Assembly: GCA_045600525.1 (NCBI GenBank)
Contig: JAZRYC010000042.1
Coordinates: 1 to 6,136, forward strand
Direction: 5' to 3'
Origin: F23-D06 sp045600525
Lineage (GTDB): Bacteria; Bacteroidota; Bacteroidia; Bacteroidales; WCHB1-69
Length of the DNA: 6,136 nt
Shown: piece by piece, positions 6,060 to 6,136 of the stretch
How the letters are laid out: every line of letters begins with the position of its first letter
Position numbering within the stretch: position 1 is the first letter of the stretch
Made by a program: the position numbers and the translations under genes
The notes under the pieces: model-generated
What the model was told of the DNA's origin: nothing
What the model saw: only the letters and a program-made list of their open reading frames with translations
Database searches by the model: none

Positions 6060-6133
6060 TCGGGGTGAGAAGACTCGAACTTCCGACCCCTTGCACCCCA
6101 TGCAAGTGCGCTAGCCAACTGCGCCACACCCCG
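6060..6133 (-). tRNA. tRNA-Pro (anticodon GGG)
   Basis: The minus strand folds into a full cloverleaf of 74 bases. The acceptor stem CGGGGTG (6133-6127) pairs with CACCCCG (6067-6061). The D arm is closed by GCGC on both sides. The anticodon stem CTTGC/GCAAG holds the loop ATGGGGT, giving anticodon GGG at 6099-6097 with G37 next. The T arm is GGAAG, loop TTCGAGT, CTTCT. The C1-G72 pair and discriminator A73 (6060) are bacterial tRNA-Pro identity features. This tRNA reads CCC and CCU codons. The CCA end is not encoded (CTG follows A73), so it must be added by nucleotidyltransferase. The promoter lies beyond the right edge. Confidence 0.95.
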
Positions 6134-6136
6134 AAC

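Noticed and set aside
5539..6129. Minus-strand open frame of 196 codons reaching the right edge
   Set aside because: Its first codons are the tRNA-Pro gene and it then crosses the terminator and reads antisense to cyuA, so it is not a protein gene.

Overview
The window reads as chromosomal DNA from a member of the Bacteroidota, most likely a Bacteroidales species. Three things support this. One protein ends in a type IX secretion system (T9SS) type A sorting domain. Upstream regions carry the Bacteroidota housekeeping promoter pattern (TTG/TTTG, about 19 bases, TAnnTTTG) instead of E. coli-type -35/-10 boxes. Two signal peptides are predicted to be cut just before Gln, as is common in this phylum. 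The species cannot be named from the sequence.

Left part, all on the minus strand. Bases 1-48 hold the first 16 codons of a gene that runs off the left edge and begins with a signal peptide. Upstream of it is a 556-residue secreted T9SS cargo protein with seven recurring motifs suggestive of a beta-propeller, then a run of 17 Asp, then the sorting domain. Next comes a cytoplasmic type I L-asparaginase (ansA), then a GNAT-family N-acetyltransferase. ansA and the T9SS gene each have a well-matched Bacteroidota promoter directly upstream, so they are probably transcribed separately although they lie head-to-tail.

Middle. Bases 3570-3697 form a divergent promoter region between the GNAT gene (minus) and a secreted endonuclease/exonuclease/phosphatase (EEP) protein (plus). 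The two -7 boxes are the arms of a perfect 13-bp inverted repeat, and a smaller imperfect palindrome sits at the exact centre where both -33 regions would overlap. This is the most unusual non-coding structure in the window.

Right part, plus strand. The EEP gene is followed 24 bases later by an iron-sulfur L-cysteine desulfidase / L-serine dehydratase-like enzyme (CyuA/UPF0597 family), probably in one operon. A 109-base tail leads to a strong terminator hairpin shared with a convergent tRNA-Pro(GGG) gene on the minus strand at the right edge.

Taken together, the window holds ordinary housekeeping and amino-acid catabolic genes (asparaginase releasing ammonia and aspartate; CyuA-like enzyme releasing ammonia, pyruvate and possibly sulfide), plus two exported proteins. 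I saw no mobile element, CRISPR array, defence system or clearly new biological system. The points most worth a second look are the symmetrical divergent promoter and the Asp-codon repeat next to the secretion signal.
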